Source of the DNA: Flavobacterium sp. IMCC34852
GTDB lineage: Bacteria; Bacteroidota; Bacteroidia; Flavobacteriales; Flavobacteriaceae
Assembly: GCF_030643905.1 (NCBI RefSeq)
Contig: NZ_CP121446.1
Span: forward strand, 2,643,501-2,707,500
Length of the DNA: 64,000 nt
Reading direction: 5' to 3'
Position 1 is the first letter of the stretch. The number at the start of each line of letters is the position of its first letter. The notes beneath the pieces are model-generated. The model did no database searches. It saw only the letters and a list, made by a program, of their open reading frames with translations, and was not told the origin of the DNA. Of this stretch, positions 27,357 to 34,900 are shown one piece after another. The translations under genes and the position numbers were made by a program.

Positions 27357-28253
27357 ATGAACAATGTTAAGTCGGTATTCAGTATAAAAGACCTGGAAAA
27401 CCTTTCAGGAATCAAAGCGCACACCATTAGAATATGGGAGAAACGGTACAATGTTTTAGAACCCATGCGTACAGAAACCAACATCCGGATGTATGATTTG
27501 GAGAATTTGCAAAAATTACTAAACATTACATTACTGCACAACTACGGTTATAAAATCTCAAAAATTTCTGAACTTTCTTCAGAAAGAATTCCGGAATTAG
27601 TGAATGAAATTATTTCGGAAAAAAGCGCTAAACATCATGCTATAAGTGCTTTCAAGATGGCTATGATGAATTTTGACCATTCGCTTTTCTTTACCACTTA
27701 TAACAAATTGCTTTCTGAAAAATCATTCAGAGAAATATTCTATGAGGTTTTTATACCGCTTATTGGTGAAATAGGGTTGCTATGGCAAACCAACACCATC
27801 ACACCGGCGCATGAACATTTCATCTCTTATCTCATTAAACAAAAAATACTAACCTTTACTGAAAAAGTTCAGATACTTGAGCCTACTAAAACAGATAGGG
27901 TTTTTGTTTTATACTTACCCATGAATGAGATACACGAATTGGGTTTAATGTATCTGAATTATGAAATATTAAGTCAAGGATACAAAACAATTTATCTTGG
28001 GGAGAGCGTCCCTACAGACAGCTTAAAAGACATGAAAAAACACTTTGACAACATTACATATATTTGTTATATGACGGTTGAACCCAACCAATATGAAGTC
28101 AATAATTACATCAAAAGTTTGAATGAGCAAATTTTGGAAAAATCTTCCAAACTCTGGCTGATAGGAAGAATGACAGAAAATGTTGAGGCCAAAATGATTA
28201 CAGATAAAATCACTACTTTTAGCTCCATTAGAGAATTAGTTGAATTTATATAG
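27357..28253 (+). CDS. MerR-family regulator with B12-binding photoreceptor domain (CarH/LitR-like)
   Basis: This 298-residue protein has a MerR DNA-binding domain at about 5-75 (FSIKDLENLSGIKAHTIRIW, EKRYNVLEP). A four-helix segment contains W143 followed after nine residues by E153-H154, and a Rossmann-like cobalamin domain contains E191-x-H193-x-x-G196. The Wx9EH and ExHxxG motifs are diagnostic of CarH/LitR, in which adenosylcobalamin makes the repressor tetrameric in the dark and light releases it from DNA. The residue after the Trp is Gln144, where Thermus CarH has the light-state ligand His132. The gene lies directly upstream of crtI, so carotenoid genes are its probable target. The family call is strong; light response is inferred. 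Confidence 0.9.
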   Translation: MNNVKSVFSIKDLENLSGIKAHTIRIWEKRYNVLEPMRTETNIRMYDLENLQKLLNITLLHNYGYKISKISELSSERIPELVNEIISEKSAKHHAISAFKMAMMNFDHSLFFTTYNKLLSEKSFREIFYEVFIPLIGEIGLLWQTNTITPAHEHFISYLIKQKILTFTEKVQILEPTKTDRVFVLYLPMNEIHELGLMYLNYEILSQGYKTIYLGESVPTDSLKDMKKHFDNITYICYMTVEPNQYEVNNYIKSLNEQILEKSSKLWLIGRMTENVEAKMITDKITTFSSIRELVEFI

Positions 28254-28268
28254 AAAAATCTTTTTTTA

Positions 28269-28300
28269 TTGTTTAACTTTTTTATACTTTTGTTAAACAA
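28269..28300 (+). promoter_or_regulatory. crtI promoter framed by a perfect 9-bp inverted repeat
   Basis: TTGTTTAAC (28269-28277) and GTTAAACAA (28292-28300) are exact reverse complements. The -7 element TACTTTTG (28285-28292) sits between them and shares one base with the right arm. A repressor bound here would block polymerase. The ATG of crtI is at 28304. Confidence 0.65.
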
Positions 28301-28303
28301 ACT

Positions 28304-29764
28304 ATGAAAAAAGAAATTAAAATAATCGGCTCCGGCTTTTCATCACTTGCTGCTGCTTGCTATCTTGCTCAACAAGGCCATGATGTTGTAGTGTATGAAA
28401 AAAATTCAACCGTAGGCGGAAGAGCCAGGCAGTTGAAGAAAGACGGTTTTACTTTTGACATTGGTCCAACATGGTATTGGATGCCTGATGTCTTTGAACG
28501 TTTCTTTGCTGATTTCGGCAAAAAACCATCTGATTACTATGAGCTCATAAAACTCTCTCCAGCGTATCAAGTTTATTTTGGTATAAACGAATTTGTTACT
28601 ATTGCTGATAATCTTCCGGAAATCATCAACACTTTTGAAGCTATCGAGAAAGGAAGCGGTAAAAAACTTGAGGCTTTCATGAAAGAAGCCCAAAGCAATT
28701 ACAACATTGCCATCAAGGACTTGGTTTATCGTCCGGGCGTTTCTCCGTTGGAATTAGTCACTTTGGAAACGGCCAAAAAGGTCAATCAGTTTTTTGGCAA
28801 CATCTCTAAAGACATTCGCCGAAGATTTACCAATAGCAAGCTAATCCAAATACTGGAATTTCCCGTACTTTTTCTGGGCGCCAAACCTTCAGATACGCCA
28901 TCATTCTATAGCTTCATGAATTTTGCAGATTTTGGTTTGGGCACATGGCATCCGAAAAACGGAATGTATAGTGTTATATTAGCTATGGAAAAATTAGCCA
29001 TAGAACTCGGTGTAGTTATCCATACGAATTCAAATATTGAAAAAATTGAAGTCGAGAACGGAACAGCAACCGCAATAGTGGTGAACGGAACAGTAATAAA
29101 AGGCGACATCATTCTAAGTGGTGCAGATTACCATCATTCGGAGAGTTTACTGGATGAAAAGTACCGTGCTTACTCGGAAAAATATTGGGATAAACGCACT
29201 TTTGCTCCGTCTTCACTCCTGTTTTATGTTGGTTTTGATAAAAAAATTGAAAACGTCGAACACCATTCTTTATTTTTTGACGTAGATTTTGATACCCACG
29301 CTAAAGCCATTTATGATACACCACTATGGCCAAAAGAACCTTTATTTTATGCCAGTTTCCCTTCTAAAACCGATGAGAATGCTGCTCCCGAAGGTCAAGA
29401 AGCAGGGATATTTTTAATTCCGATTGCTCCGGGTTTAGAAGACACACCGGACTTAAGAGACTTGTATTTTGACAAAATAATAACACGTTTTGAAAAATTA
29501 ACGCAACAATCTGTCAAAAACAATGTTATCTTTAAAGAATCTTTTTGTGTGAAAGATTTCATCAAAGATTACAATTCTTATAAAGGGAATGCGTATGGGT
29601 TAGCCAACACCTTATTGCAAACCGCTTTTTTAAGACCCAAATTGAAAAGTAAAAAAGTTAATAACCTCTTTTTTACCGGACAATTAACAGTTCCCGGCCC
29701 GGGTGTTCCACCATCATTGATTTCAGGAAAACTGGTTGCCGAACTTATTGCTAAAAATCTATAA
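28304..29764 (+). CDS. crtI: Phytoene desaturase
   Basis: This 486-residue FAD enzyme introduces the double bonds that turn phytoene into lycopene. The dinucleotide-binding motif GSGFSSLAAA is at 9-18, with Glu32 and GGRAR at 38-42. The substrate-side FDIGPTWY motif is near 52, and the CrtI C-terminal signature FTGQLTVPGPGVPPSLISGK lies near 455-475. It is first in the crtI-crtB-crtZ unit, with 11 bases before crtB, and is probably controlled by the CarH-like protein upstream. Its length is typical of bacterial CrtI. Confidence 0.95.
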   Translation: MKKEIKIIGSGFSSLAAACYLAQQGHDVVVYEKNSTVGGRARQLKKDGFTFDIGPTWYWMPDVFERFFADFGKKPSDYYELIKLSPAYQVYFGINEFVTIADNLPEIINTFEAIEKGSGKKLEAFMKEAQSNYNIAIKDLVYRPGVSPLELVTLETAKKVNQFFGNISKDIRRRFTNSKLIQILEFPVLFLGAKPSDTPSFYSFMNFADFGLGTWHPKNGMYSVILAMEKLAIELGVVIHTNSNIEKIEVENGTATAIVVNGTVIKGDIILSGADYHHSESLLDEKYRAYSEKYWDKRTFAPSSLLFYVGFDKKIENVEHHSLFFDVDFDTHAKAIYDTPLWPKEPLFYASFPSKTDENAAPEGQEAGIFLIPIAPGLEDTPDLRDLYFDKIITRFEKLTQQSVKNNVIFKESFCVKDFIKDYNSYKGNAYGLANTLLQTAFLRPKLKSKKVNNLFFTGQLTVPGPGVPPSLISGKLVAELIAKNL

Positions 29765-29775
29765 TTATTGCATTT

Positions 29776-30615
29776 ATGAAATCAATTTTTGACACCGTAT
29801 CATTCGATTGCAGCAGAAATGTGACTAAGTCTTACAGCACTTCTTTTTCGGCGGCTGTAAAGATGTTAGCACCCGGAATCCGTCAGGATATCTATAATAT
29901 TTATGGATTTGTTCGCTTTGCAGATGAAATTGTAGACACTTTTCACGACTACAACAAAGAATGGCTTTTTGAACAATTTGAAAAGGATTTGTCCAATGCG
30001 CTGGAAAACAAGATCAGTTTGAATCCGGTGTTGAATTCTTTTCAGCACACGGTTCACCAATATGACATTCCGCATTCAATGATTGCCGCTTTTATGAAGA
30101 GTATGAAGTTGGATTTGCATAAAACCCATTATAAATCTTATGAAGAATACAACGAATACATTTACGGTTCTGCCGATGTAGTTGGCCTTATGTGCCTTAA
30201 AGTATTTGTAAAGGGAGACAATCAAAAGTTTAACGAATTAGAACACGCTGCCATGCGATTGGGTTCTGCTTTTCAAAAGGTAAATTTTCTGCGCGATTTG
30301 AAGGCTGATTATGAAGATTTGAATCGAACGTATTTCCCTAACACCGATTTATCTAAACTGGATGAAAGTTCTAAAAGTGAAATTATCAAAGAAATTGAAG
30401 CCGATTTCGAAGCCGGATTTCAAGGTATTTTGAAATTGCCTTTGGAAGCTAAATTTGGGGTTTACACGGCTTATGTTTACTACAAAAAATTGCTGTCGAA
30501 ATTGAAAAAAACGCCTTCAATGGAAATCAAAAACACCCGAATCCGAGTGCCTGATTACGAAAAATTCGGATTGTTGGCGAAGTGTTATGTTAATTATCGT
30601 TTAAACTTATTATAA
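29776..30615 (+). CDS. crtB: Phytoene synthase
   Basis: This 279-residue enzyme joins two geranylgeranyl diphosphates to make phytoene. It has the first Asp-rich motif in FADEIVD (48-54), the second in LRDLKAD (172-178) and YGSADVVGLMCL near 130-141, all characteristic of squalene/phytoene synthases. Its place between crtI and crtZ supports phytoene rather than squalene synthesis. The gene begins 11 bases after the crtI stop and is followed after four bases by crtZ, so the three are translated from one message. Confidence 0.95.
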   Translation: MKSIFDTVSFDCSRNVTKSYSTSFSAAVKMLAPGIRQDIYNIYGFVRFADEIVDTFHDYNKEWLFEQFEKDLSNALENKISLNPVLNSFQHTVHQYDIPHSMIAAFMKSMKLDLHKTHYKSYEEYNEYIYGSADVVGLMCLKVFVKGDNQKFNELEHAAMRLGSAFQKVNFLRDLKADYEDLNRTYFPNTDLSKLDESSKSEIIKEIEADFEAGFQGILKLPLEAKFGVYTAYVYYKKLLSKLKKTPSMEIKNTRIRVPDYEKFGLLAKCYVNYRLNLL

Positions 30616-30619
30616 GATT

Positions 30620-31063
30620 ATGTTGCTGCATATTATAGTTTTTATAGCCACTTTTTGCATCATGGAATTTATGGCGTGGTTTAGTCACAAATACATCATG
30701 CACGGATTTCTTTGGAGTTTACATGCCGATCACCACAAAAAAGACCACGATTCCTGGTTTGAACGCAATGATGCTTTTTTTATTTTTTATGCTGTAGTCA
30801 GTATAGGATTCTTTTTGCTTTGGCAAAATGACATACTAGAAATTGGATTGGCCATCGGTTTAGGGATATTTGCTTATGGACTGGCTTATTTTACCGTTCA
30901 TGACATCTTCATCCACCAAAGATTTAAATTATTCAGAAATGCCAACAATCGTTATGCGAAAGCAGTAAGACGAGCGCACAAAATGCACCACAAACATTTG
31001 GGGAAAGAAGACGGTGAGTGTTTTGGAATGCTCATTGTACCATTTAAATATTTTAAGAAGTGA
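30620..31063 (+). CDS. crtZ: Beta-carotene hydroxylase
   Basis: This 147-residue integral membrane di-iron enzyme adds 3-hydroxyls to beta-carotene to give zeaxanthin. The histidine clusters are all visible: HKYIMH (23-28), HADHH (35-39), HDIFIH (94-99) and HKMHHKH (120-126). Four hydrophobic stretches, including 4-20 and 53-90, fit a membrane fold. The length matches short bacterial CrtZ. It is the last gene of the cluster; no lycopene cyclase (crtY) follows, so its substrate must come from a cyclase encoded elsewhere. Confidence 0.93.
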   Translation: MLLHIIVFIATFCIMEFMAWFSHKYIMHGFLWSLHADHHKKDHDSWFERNDAFFIFYAVVSIGFFLLWQNDILEIGLAIGLGIFAYGLAYFTVHDIFIHQRFKLFRNANNRYAKAVRRAHKMHHKHLGKEDGECFGMLIVPFKYFKK

Positions 31064-31073
31064 AATCAAAAAA

Positions 31074-31112
31074 GTGAACTGAAGTTCACATACCTGAAGC
31101 CCACAAGGCTTC
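31074..31112. repeat. Two short inverted repeats after crtZ
   Basis: GTGAACT (31074-31080) and AGTTCAC (31083-31089) form a 16-base palindrome. GAAGCC (31096-31101) and GGCTTC (31107-31112) form a second hairpin followed by a T-rich stretch. They may act as a first, weaker terminator before the hairpin at 31155. Confidence 0.5.
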
Positions 31113-31154
31113 TTCCTTTTAATCTCAAATCATTTAAATACTTTAAAAAATAAA

Positions 31155-31181
31155 AAAAGTCCCGACTAAATCGGGACTTTT
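31155..31181. terminator. Bidirectional terminator between crtZ and the DUF4252 unit
   Basis: AAAAGTCCCGA (31155-31165) pairs perfectly with TCGGGACTTTT (31171-31181) across a CTAAA loop. The core GTCCCGA is the same as in the terminator at 3062. Confidence 0.9.
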
Positions 31182-31209
31182 CTTTTTTAACTATTAACCT
31201 ATAATAAAA

Positions 31210-31749
31210 TTATTTTTTCATCAAACCTTCCAAGGGTTTTAATTGTTCCATATCAATGTTGGCACTTTTGAGTACTGACAACATGTTCATAATGTTATTC
31301 GGATTCATATCGTTGCCTAAAATTCTGACTACCGCAAAACCGTTTTCTTCTCTTTTGGCAAATAAAATAAACTCATCTATATTATCTTCGTCACCCACAA
31401 AACTGATGGAAGCTGCATCTTTACCTTCTCCTATTTTCATGAGTTGTTGGTAGTCTTCTCCTTTCAGAATTTTGGTCAGCTTTTGACTTTCTTCTTGGTA
31501 TTTCGCTTTATTTTTTTCATCCAATTTGAAGGCCAAAATATTCATTTTATCAAAAGACTCTAAAGCGTTTTTTTGCTCTTCTGACAACTTTGCTTTATCT
31601 ACATTGATAATACTTGGAGAGATATCCAAGGAAACAAAATCTTTCTTACCTGCATTCTCTACATAATACTTTTGCAGACTGGGCTCGCTATTGCAACTCA
31701 GCAACAACAAAGAAGCCAACATTGCGATAAAATAGGTTATTTTCATCAC
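31210..31749 (-). CDS. DUF4252 lipoprotein
   Basis: This 179-residue protein has a lipoprotein signal ending LLLLSC (Cys19) and a DUF4252-like body (LSEEQKNALESFDKMNILAF, GEGKDAASISFVGDEDNIDEFILF). The function of DUF4252 is unknown. It is the last gene of a minus-strand unit with an ECF sigma factor, a small membrane protein and a second DUF4252 gene, whose stop is three bases upstream. The two DUF4252 proteins share the same pattern in their second halves and probably arose by duplication. A role in the envelope response governed by the sigma factor is an inference from context. Confidence 0.85.
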   Translation of the reverse strand: MMKITYFIAMLASLLLLSCNSEPSLQKYYVENAGKKDFVSLDISPSIINVDKAKLSEEQKNALESFDKMNILAFKLDEKNKAKYQEESQKLTKILKGEDYQQLMKIGEGKDAASISFVGDEDNIDEFILFAKREENGFAVVRILGNDMNPNNIMNMLSVLKSANIDMEQLKPLEGLMKK

Positions 31750-31752
31750 TTT

Positions 31753-32301
31753 TTATTTTGAGCCTTTTGGTCCTTTTGCACCTTTACTTCCTTTGGAGGC
31801 CTTTTTTAAATCTGCTCCGCCGGGTAAACTCATTTTATCCGTCAATACCGAAAGCTCATTCAAATCGAAATCTCCGGTCAATGACATTAAAACGGTTTCC
31901 TCTTTTCCGCTACCGTCAATAAACATTAACAACTCTTTTACTTGAGAGTCAGTAGCGCCTGATTTTACATAAATTTTTACGCTTTTTCCGCCTTCGTTCA
32001 CACGCATTAGCTCTTCCATGGCAGAAGACTTAAGGTATTTATCGGCTGTGGCTTTCATTTCCCCGGCCTTTAAATCGCTATTAGTGACAAACACTTTAAG
32101 GTTGTCCAATTTTTTTATCAGGTTTACATACTGCTGAGTTTCTTTGTCTTTAACCTCCATTTTACTCAACAAGGAAAACATTTTTTTATTGACAATTACG
32201 GTTTTTATTTTCTCTTGGTCTTCAAACTTGTCAAAAACCGACTGCGCCATGAGGCTGTTTGCAGATACTAATAATACTAATGTTAAGATTAAGTTCTTCA
32301 T
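31753..32301 (-). CDS. Periplasmic DUF4252 protein with a Gly-Lys tail
   Basis: The protein has 182 residues from the ATG at 32301; the open frame reaches 32355, but the signal peptide (LILTLVLLVSANSLMAQ) begins at 32301. After cleavage the protein would be periplasmic, unlike its lipoprotein neighbour. The body is DUF4252-like (LLSKMEVKDKETQQYVNLIKK, LLMFIDGSGKEETVLMSLTG). The C terminus is unusual: ASKGSKGAKGPKGSK, a short Gly-x-Lys repeat resembling collagen-like or polycation sequence. It is co-transcribed with the sigma factor and the downstream DUF4252 lipoprotein. Function is unknown. Confidence 0.85.
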   Translation of the reverse strand: MKNLILTLVLLVSANSLMAQSVFDKFEDQEKIKTVIVNKKMFSLLSKMEVKDKETQQYVNLIKKLDNLKVFVTNSDLKAGEMKATADKYLKSSAMEELMRVNEGGKSVKIYVKSGATDSQVKELLMFIDGSGKEETVLMSLTGDFDLNELSVLTDKMSLPGGADLKKASKGSKGAKGPKGSK

Positions 32302-32317
32302 GATTTCTTGATTTTTT

Positions 32318-32764
32318 TTATTTAAAAATTTTGTTTTTTGATTGTTCGTATTCATTGATATAACTCATACTTCCGATGCCTTTGTTCACGCTTTCCGAAA
32401 TCAAAGCCAAAGCTTTTTGCGTTTCTCTGAACGCCTCTTCAGGATCATCATAAGTCCCTAAATCTTCAGATACAGGTTGATTATAATGATTAAAAGTAAA
32501 CAACCCAACGCTTAGTAAAACGGCTACAGATGCAGCAATTGATAACCAAAATACGCCTCTGCGTTTTGTAGTGTTTAATGGAATCGATGCGGTAAACTGT
32601 TCTTGTTTTGCTTGCGTAGCATACCCAAATATAGGCTTGTATTGCTCTAAAGGCGGAGCAACGTTATCTGAAGAAAAGTAGGCCTTTAACTCTTTTTCTT
32701 CTTCTAAAGTGGTTTCTGCTTCGAAGTATTTTTCTATTAATTTTTCTATTCTATCCAATGCCAT
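32318..32764 (-). CDS. Small single-pass membrane protein, probable anti-sigma factor
   Basis: The 148-residue protein has an acidic helical N terminus (IEKLIEKYFEAETTLEEEKELKAYF), one transmembrane segment at about 71-91 (VFWLSIAASVAVLLSVGLFT) and a periplasmic tail of about 57 residues. The gene overlaps the ECF sigma gene by 14 bases, the usual arrangement for a sigma and its membrane anti-sigma. It lacks the zinc-binding HxxxCxxC motif of ZAS anti-sigma factors, and no FecR domain is visible. The anti-sigma role is inferred from position and topology. Confidence 0.75.
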   Translation of the reverse strand: MALDRIEKLIEKYFEAETTLEEEKELKAYFSSDNVAPPLEQYKPIFGYATQAKQEQFTASIPLNTTKRRGVFWLSIAASVAVLLSVGLFTFNHYNQPVSEDLGTYDDPEEAFRETQKALALISESVNKGIGSMSYINEYEQSKNKIFK

Positions 32765-33260
32765 AATGATGTGTTTTTATCATGGTTTCTCTTATTGTTT
32801 TTCTGGCTCTTGACAAAGCCGTACGAATTGCCGGCTCATTCATTTCTAATATCTTGCCGATTTCCTCAAATTCCATTTCTTCAATATCGCGCATTTGAAC
32901 AATCAGTTTTTGTTGTTCGGGCAAGTCATTCATAATTTTTTCCACCCAATTCCAAGTGTCACGGTCTTCTACTTTTTGTTGCAAACCGGCTTCTCTGTCG
33001 GTGAAGTTGTTGTGCACAATCTTCATATTACTGGCGCGTTTCGACTTTAACTGGTCTAAACAATAATTCTTGGTCATGGTCATCGCAACGGCTTCTACAC
33101 TTTTGTATTCGTCCAGACTTTCATTCTTGTTCCATAATTTCACCAAAACTTCCTGAGTCGCATCTTCGGCTTCCTCCGTACTAACGAGCAATCGCTTCGC
33201 TATTCGAAAGATTTTATCCTTAAAAGGATTAACCAGTTGCATAAACTCTTTTTGGTTCAT
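32751..33260 (-). CDS. ECF-type RNA polymerase sigma factor
   Basis: This 169-residue protein has sigma region 2 (DKIFRIAKRLLVSTEEAEDA, TQEVLVKLWNKNESLDEY) and region 4 (LPEQQKLIVQMRDIEEMEFEEIGKILEMNEPAIRTALSRARKTI). It belongs to the sigma-70 ECF family that responds to envelope signals. It heads a four-gene minus-strand unit with the overlapping membrane protein and two DUF4252 genes. No TAnnTTTG promoter is visible upstream, so the unit may be autoregulated through a sigma-specific promoter. The family call is secure; the signal is unknown. Confidence 0.93.
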   Translation of the reverse strand: MNQKEFMQLVNPFKDKIFRIAKRLLVSTEEAEDATQEVLVKLWNKNESLDEYKSVEAVAMTMTKNYCLDQLKSKRASNMKIVHNNFTDREAGLQQKVEDRDTWNWVEKIMNDLPEQQKLIVQMRDIEEMEFEEIGKILEMNEPAIRTALSRARKTIRETMIKTHHYGIG

Positions 33261-33422
33261 TAAAACTTTTCTTGTTTTTTTCCGCTATGCTCCAAACAAT
33301 TCGTTTGACGCCTCGGGTATGGTTATAAAGTCGAGACGAAACAACTTTTTATTTGTTACAAACAAATTTCAATTATTAATCTAAACTTAGTAAATTTACG
33401 TTTATTAAAATAAAAAGCTGCT

Positions 33423-34823
33423 ATGAAGAATTTATTGAAATGCGTTTTACTACTGTTCCTTTTTACTATTCCATTCGCTTGTGAGGATATGGATGACAAT
33501 CCGGTTCCGAGTGGTTTACAGGTGAATGATTTTGTATGGAAGGGAATGAATTTGTACTATTTGTGGCAAGAAGATGTTCCGGATTTGGCTGACAATCGCT
33601 TTGCCTCTCAAAATGATTTGAATGATTTTTTAGAAGGATTTGACGATCCGACAACTCTATTTAATGCCTTAAGAGTAGACAATACCATTGACCGATTTAG
33701 TGTAATTTACAGTGATTATGACGTTTTAGAGGGCGTGCTTTCGGGCAATACTTTGAACAACGGTATGGATTACGGTTTGCGTTACAAGTCGGGCAGCACT
33801 ACTGATATTTACGGTTGGGTTCGCTACATCATACCTAACTCTGATGCTGCCACTAAACCAATAAGTCGAGGAGATATTTTTTATGCTATCAATGGAACAC
33901 CATTAACTGTAGATAATTACAGAACGCTTTTGGCCAATGACACTTATACGTTAAACTTAGCCGATTATGACGGTGGGAATATTACGCCCAACGGAGAATC
34001 GGTAACCTTAACTAAAACCGAATTGGCCGAAAATCCTATCCTTTTGAGTACCGTGATTACACAAGGTGCGCACAACATTGGTTACCTGATGTACAATGGG
34101 TTTTATTCAAGTTATGACACCCAATTGAATGCAGCCTTTGGTAGTTTCCAATCCCAAAACGTAACCGATTTGGTGCTTGACTTGCGATACAATTCCGGTG
34201 GTTCTGTTGCTACAGCAACCAAATTGGCCAGTATGATTACCGGACAATTTACCGGACAATTGTTTGCCAAACAACAATGGAATGCCAAAGCGCAATCGTA
34301 TTTTGAAGACAACAGCCCTGAAAGTTTAACCAATAAATTTATCGGAGGATTAAATAGTTTGAACCTCAACAAAGTTTACATTTTAACTACAAAATCTTCT
34401 GCTTCAGCCAGCGAATTAGTGATTAATTGTTTGAAACCTTATATAACCGTAGTGCAGATAGGCGATATCACCACCGGAAAAAATGTAGGCTCTGTAACTT
34501 TATATGACTCACCAACCTTTGCCAAAGAAAATGTGAATCCCAGTCATAAATATGCCATGCAACCTATTGTTTTGAAAATTGTAGATAAAAACGGTTTTGG
34601 CGATTACACCTCGGGGATTTCCCCAACCACTCTACAACCTGAAAACATGACTAATTTGGGTGTTTTAGGAGATATAAACGAACCTTTATTAAACACGGCT
34701 ATCAACCAAATCATCGCCAGCGGCAGAAGAGCTCCTCAAGTACCAAGTGTTATTGAACGTGACTTTACTGATGCCAAAGCGATTAATCCGTTGCGAAGTG
34801 AGATGTATGTAGAGAGAAAATAA
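33423..34823 (+). CDS. S41-family (C-terminal processing) peptidase lipoprotein
   Basis: The 466-residue protein has a lipoprotein signal ending IPFAC (Cys20). It contains a PDZ-like middle (PISRGDIFYAINGTPLTV) and an S41 catalytic domain. LVLDLRYNSGGSV is near 245-257, the nucleophile Ser lies in KSSASASELV near 325, and the general-base Lys lies in ITTGKNVGS near 353. These are Ser-Lys proteases related to Tsp/CtpA and act on envelope proteins. The gene is monocistronic and ends at a perfect terminator. No partner suggests a particular substrate. Confidence 0.92.
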   Translation: MKNLLKCVLLLFLFTIPFACEDMDDNPVPSGLQVNDFVWKGMNLYYLWQEDVPDLADNRFASQNDLNDFLEGFDDPTTLFNALRVDNTIDRFSVIYSDYDVLEGVLSGNTLNNGMDYGLRYKSGSTTDIYGWVRYIIPNSDAATKPISRGDIFYAINGTPLTVDNYRTLLANDTYTLNLADYDGGNITPNGESVTLTKTELAENPILLSTVITQGAHNIGYLMYNGFYSSYDTQLNAAFGSFQSQNVTDLVLDLRYNSGGSVATATKLASMITGQFTGQLFAKQQWNAKAQSYFEDNSPESLTNKFIGGLNSLNLNKVYILTTKSSASASELVINCLKPYITVVQIGDITTGKNVGSVTLYDSPTFAKENVNPSHKYAMQPIVLKIVDKNGFGDYTSGISPTTLQPENMTNLGVLGDINEPLLNTAINQIIASGRRAPQVPSVIERDFTDAKAINPLRSEMYVERK

Positions 34824-34841
34824 TTGAACTCATTCCCTAAA

Positions 34842-34869
34842 AAAAGGCTAATCTTTCGATTAGCCTTTT
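34842..34869. terminator. Bidirectional terminator between the S41 peptidase and btuB genes
   Basis: AAAAGGCTAATC (34842-34853) pairs perfectly with GATTAGCCTTTT (34858-34869) over a TTTC loop. The flanking genes converge. Confidence 0.9.
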
Positions 34870-34900
34870 CACCACAATTATTAAAACAATGTTTAACCAA

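Noticed and set aside
27357..28253. Plain MerR regulator with no cofactor
   Set aside because: The Wx9EH and ExHxxG motifs both match cobalamin photoreceptors and make a plain MerR protein unlikely.
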